From: Lachnoclostridium sp. UBA6475
GTDB lineage: Bacteria; Bacillota; Clostridia; Lachnospirales; Lachnospiraceae
NCBI GenBank assembly: GCA_002435545.1
Contig: DJNB01000105.1
Coordinates: 1 to 6,343, forward strand
Length of the DNA: 6,343 nucleotides
Direction: 5' to 3'
The translations under genes were made by a program, and so were the position numbers. Positions 4,610 through 6,343 of this stretch are shown here, piece after piece; position 1 is the first letter of the stretch, and each line of letters opens with the position of its first letter. Below the pieces are notes generated by a model. That model saw nothing but the letters and a program-made list of their open reading frames with translations. It did no database searches and was not told the origin of the DNA.

Positions 4610-6343
4610 TAGGAAAGTTCTACTTTTCCTTTTTTATTTACCCAGAAGCTTACCAAGTCCAGATATTTCGTTGAACCATACAAGTCATCAATGCCGAAGT
4701 TGTAATAATATTCGCCTTCCGGAAGTTTTGGCTCCGTAATATTAAAATTCTTCTTTACGCGGTATTTGTCCCCTTTGATCTCCGCCGTATCGCCGCTTTC
4801 CTGATCAACAACGATATAGATCGGACGGATCACATCTCCTTTTTGAATCTCCGTCATTTCTTTGTCTGCCTGGCCGCTGTCATCATCGATACCGTCCCAT
4901 GCACCGAGCACCAGCCATTCTCCATCGTCCTCTGTCTCCCCGTAGAGATAAGCAAAACGAAGATTGGTCTCCCGGCCATTGAGCACGATCGGAGAAGAAA
5001 AGATCGTATAATCCTCGCTCTCCTCTACGACATACATGCTGAGAAGCGAGCCGTCCGGAAGCGACGGCCAGTATCCCTGGAAATTATCCGTCACAACACC
5101 GGTCTGGTCATCGTAATCAAGCCAGTTGTCACTTCCCAGATACACAAGCGGCGTTTCATCGTCAAACTTCATATATAAATTGTACTGAACCGATGCGACA
5201 TTCGGAAGGCTTTCCTGCGCGATCGTAAAGGTATAATATCCGTCATCGTTCAGATGCTGTTCTTCCGCGATCTGAATCCGGTTCTGGTTCGCCGTCACAA
5301 GTCCGAGTCCATGTTCACTCTGATCTGCTGCCGACCAGTCATTTTCTCCGGAATATTCCTCGATCGAACCATTGGCGGCACCGTACACCATCGTTCCGAT
5401 AAAATCGGTATACGAATCGCTGACACAAACCGTTTCAAATGTCTTTAATTCCTCTTCATCCTCGATCTGCAGCGGATAATATACAGAAAGACCGTTGGCA
5501 TTCTGGCGGTTTGCACCTTTCACCTGATAAATGACCGCTTCCGAAATCGCCGCCTGAAGAGCACTTGTGTCCACTGCGCCTGCTATATTTTTTGCCATAT
5601 CGCCAAGATCTACCATATTGCTGTAGCCTTCGGATGGCGTATTTCCTCCATAATTCTGTGCTTTTCGGATTCCTTTGGCAATCTCACCAAAGGTTTCCAT
5701 ATTTTCCGTGCTGCCCTTCATGGTTTCTGCTACCGCGCCAAATTCGTCGCAGACTTTTTGAACCTTTGACAGATCTGTCACCGAAAGTGTCGCCGTGCTT
5801 TCTTCTCCAAGTGCTTCGCAGCTTTTATAAAAACTGTCGCAGATTTCTTTTCCAAGATCTGCCGCCGATGCTCCCGGATTTTGCTGCAGATAGGCTCCGA
5901 TCGCCGCGTAATCCCAGCCACCGCCGCTCTCCAGTTCTTCCGAACCAATCATATAATTGGCAAATGGGGAAAGCATCTTGGCATTTTCAATAGACCCCAT
6001 CAGGCAGGCATCGTAACCGATAAAATTGAACTTTCGCGGAATGCCGTCGAGTGCCTGCTGAATCTCCGCCAGATTCAGCGTGTCTGTCCCATAATTTTCA
6101 TCCAGACAGACACCGGCGACGCTTCCACCGCCGTGATCCCACATAATAAGCCCCAGTTTATCATTCCCATAATTTTCCATTCCAAATGTAACAAAATCTT
6201 TCAATGTGGCACTTTCTGCCATATTCGCCTGTTCCATGCGGGAAATTTCCTGCATATCTCCATTTATGATCTCATACCGTGCGATCGCATCTTTCGGAAT
6301 GACCTCGTTCTGCCACTGGGCACAGCCGCCCGTCTGCACGACA
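4606..6343 (-). CDS. Clostripain-family (peptidase C11) cysteine endopeptidase, N-terminus outside window
   Basis: C11 peptidases are clan CD cysteine proteases, usually secreted or cell-associated, cutting after Arg or Lys. The visible part is 578 codons, open to the window edge and ending in TGA. Residues are numbered from the GTG codon at 6339. The fragment begins at the family block QTGG (2-5). The catalytic His is in MWDHGGGS (His69) and the catalytic Cys in GYDACLMG (Cys112). Asp110, two residues before the Cys, matches the S1-pocket Asp of characterised relatives and suggests Arg/Lys preference. GSEELESGGGW (132-142) is a further conserved block. The peptidase part appears to end near residue 320. 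About 250 residues follow, rich in Asp, Glu and aromatic residues, looking like a beta-rich domain of unknown role. The first strands and any signal peptide or membrane anchor are outside the window. No basic residue lies between His69 and Arg102, where relatives are cleaved for activation. The stop overlaps the rpoB promoter, with no terminator between, so some read-through into rpoB is possible. The substrate is unknown. Confidence 0.9.
   Translation of the reverse strand, partial: VVQTGGCAQWQNEVIPKDAIARYEIINGDMQEISRMEQANMAESATLKDFVTFGMENYGNDKLGLIMWDHGGGSVAGVCLDENYGTDTLNLAEIQQALDGIPRKFNFIGYDACLMGSIENAKMLSPFANYMIGSEELESGGGWDYAAIGAYLQQNPGASAADLGKEICDSFYKSCEALGEESTATLSVTDLSKVQKVCDEFGAVAETMKGSTENMETFGEIAKGIRKAQNYGGNTPSEGYSNMVDLGDMAKNIAGAVDTSALQAAISEAVIYQVKGANRQNANGLSVYYPLQIEDEEELKTFETVCVSDSYTDFIGTMVYGAANGSIEEYSGENDWSAADQSEHGLGLVTANQNRIQIAEEQHLNDDGYYTFTIAQESLPNVASVQYNLYMKFDDETPLVYLGSDNWLDYDDQTGVVTDNFQGYWPSLPDGSLLSMYVVEESEDYTIFSSPIVLNGRETNLRFAYLYGETEDDGEWLVLGAWDGIDDDSGQADKEMTEIQKGDVIRPIYIVVDQESGDTAEIKGDKYRVKKNFNITEPKLPEGEYYYNFGIDDLYGSTKYLDLVSFWVNKKGKVELSY
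4611..4638 (+). terminator. Candidate plus-strand intrinsic terminator
   Basis: AGGAAAGT, loop TCT, then ACTTTTCCT forms an ~8-bp stem with one bulged T (4611-4630), running straight into a T-rich tract (T6 at 4630-4635, then ATTT). This is the shape of an intrinsic terminator for plus-strand transcription. The stem is AT-rich, so termination may be modest. The same bases encode the peptidase C-terminus (Lys-Lys-Gly-Lys), which by itself could explain the A/T run. On the minus strand the hairpin has no T-tract after it, so it does not terminate the peptidase gene. Confidence 0.35.

Larger units (their letters stand above)
4537..4638 (+). ncRNA. Candidate ~100-nt antisense RNA opposite the rpoB leader and promoter
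   Basis: This is bounded by the plus-strand extended -10 promoter on the left and a hairpin plus T6 on the right. The interval has no plausible open reading frame on the plus strand. The RNA would carry an internal ACCAC/GTGGT stem (4586-4604) before the terminator hairpin. It would be complementary to the first ~38 nt of the rpoB transcript and to the last ~11 codons of the peptidase mRNA. A role in tuning either transcript, or promoter interference, is possible. No known RNA family was recognised. The case rests only on two motifs in the right order and distance. Confidence 0.25.

Noticed and set aside
4611..4630. Hairpin as a terminator for the peptidase gene on the minus strand
   Set aside because: Read on the minus strand the hairpin ends in ATTGACA with no T-tract, and it lies before the stop codon. 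It only resembles a terminator on the plus strand.
6337..6339. GTG at 6339 as the true start of the peptidase
   Set aside because: The frame stays open to the window edge, and the catalytic domain would lack its first conserved strands. The gene clearly continues outside the window.
1..6343. Mobile elements, CRISPR arrays, tRNA or rRNA genes
   Set aside because: No terminal inverted repeats, transposase fragments, regularly spaced repeats or conserved RNA gene sequences were found on either strand.

Overview
The window suggests a Gram-positive gut-type clostridium, most likely a Lachnospiraceae relative. This rests on the RNA polymerase beta N-terminus, the ~1267-residue beta with a long acidic tail, the AAGGAG-type ribosome sites and a clostripain-like peptidase. 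The family assignment comes from remembered protein similarity, not a search. All convincing genes lie on the minus strand, so they are read from the right end of the window to the left.

Layout, in order of transcription. (1) Positions 6343-4606 hold the C-terminal ~578 codons of a clostripain-family (C11) cysteine peptidase, whose N-terminus lies outside the window. (2) Positions 4605-4487 form a 119-bp gap with a strong sigma-A-type promoter for rpoB. Its -35 box overlaps the peptidase stop codon, and it is followed by an ~88-nt leader with an AAGGAG ribosome site. (3) Positions 4486-683 are complete rpoB (beta subunit, 1267 aa). (4) A 50-bp gap with a good ribosome site follows. (5) Positions 632-1 are the first 210 codons of rpoC (beta'), truncated by the window edge. 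rpoB and rpoC form the usual operon. They encode the two large catalytic subunits of RNA polymerase, and both look intact and functional.

Most of the window is ordinary core genome. The part worth a second look is the short region 4500-4640. Besides the minus-strand rpoB promoter, the plus strand there carries an extended -10 promoter match (TGTTATAAT, with TTGTTT 17 bp upstream). About 75 bp further on is a hairpin followed by T6, resembling an intrinsic terminator. Together they would define a ~100-nt RNA antisense to the rpoB leader, the rpoB promoter and the end of the peptidase gene. This is a prediction from motifs only. A second oddity is that the gene next to rpoB is a peptidase and not rplL, the usual upstream neighbour. 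A third is that the peptidase lacks basic residues where relatives are cut for activation. No mobile element, CRISPR array, tRNA or rRNA was seen.
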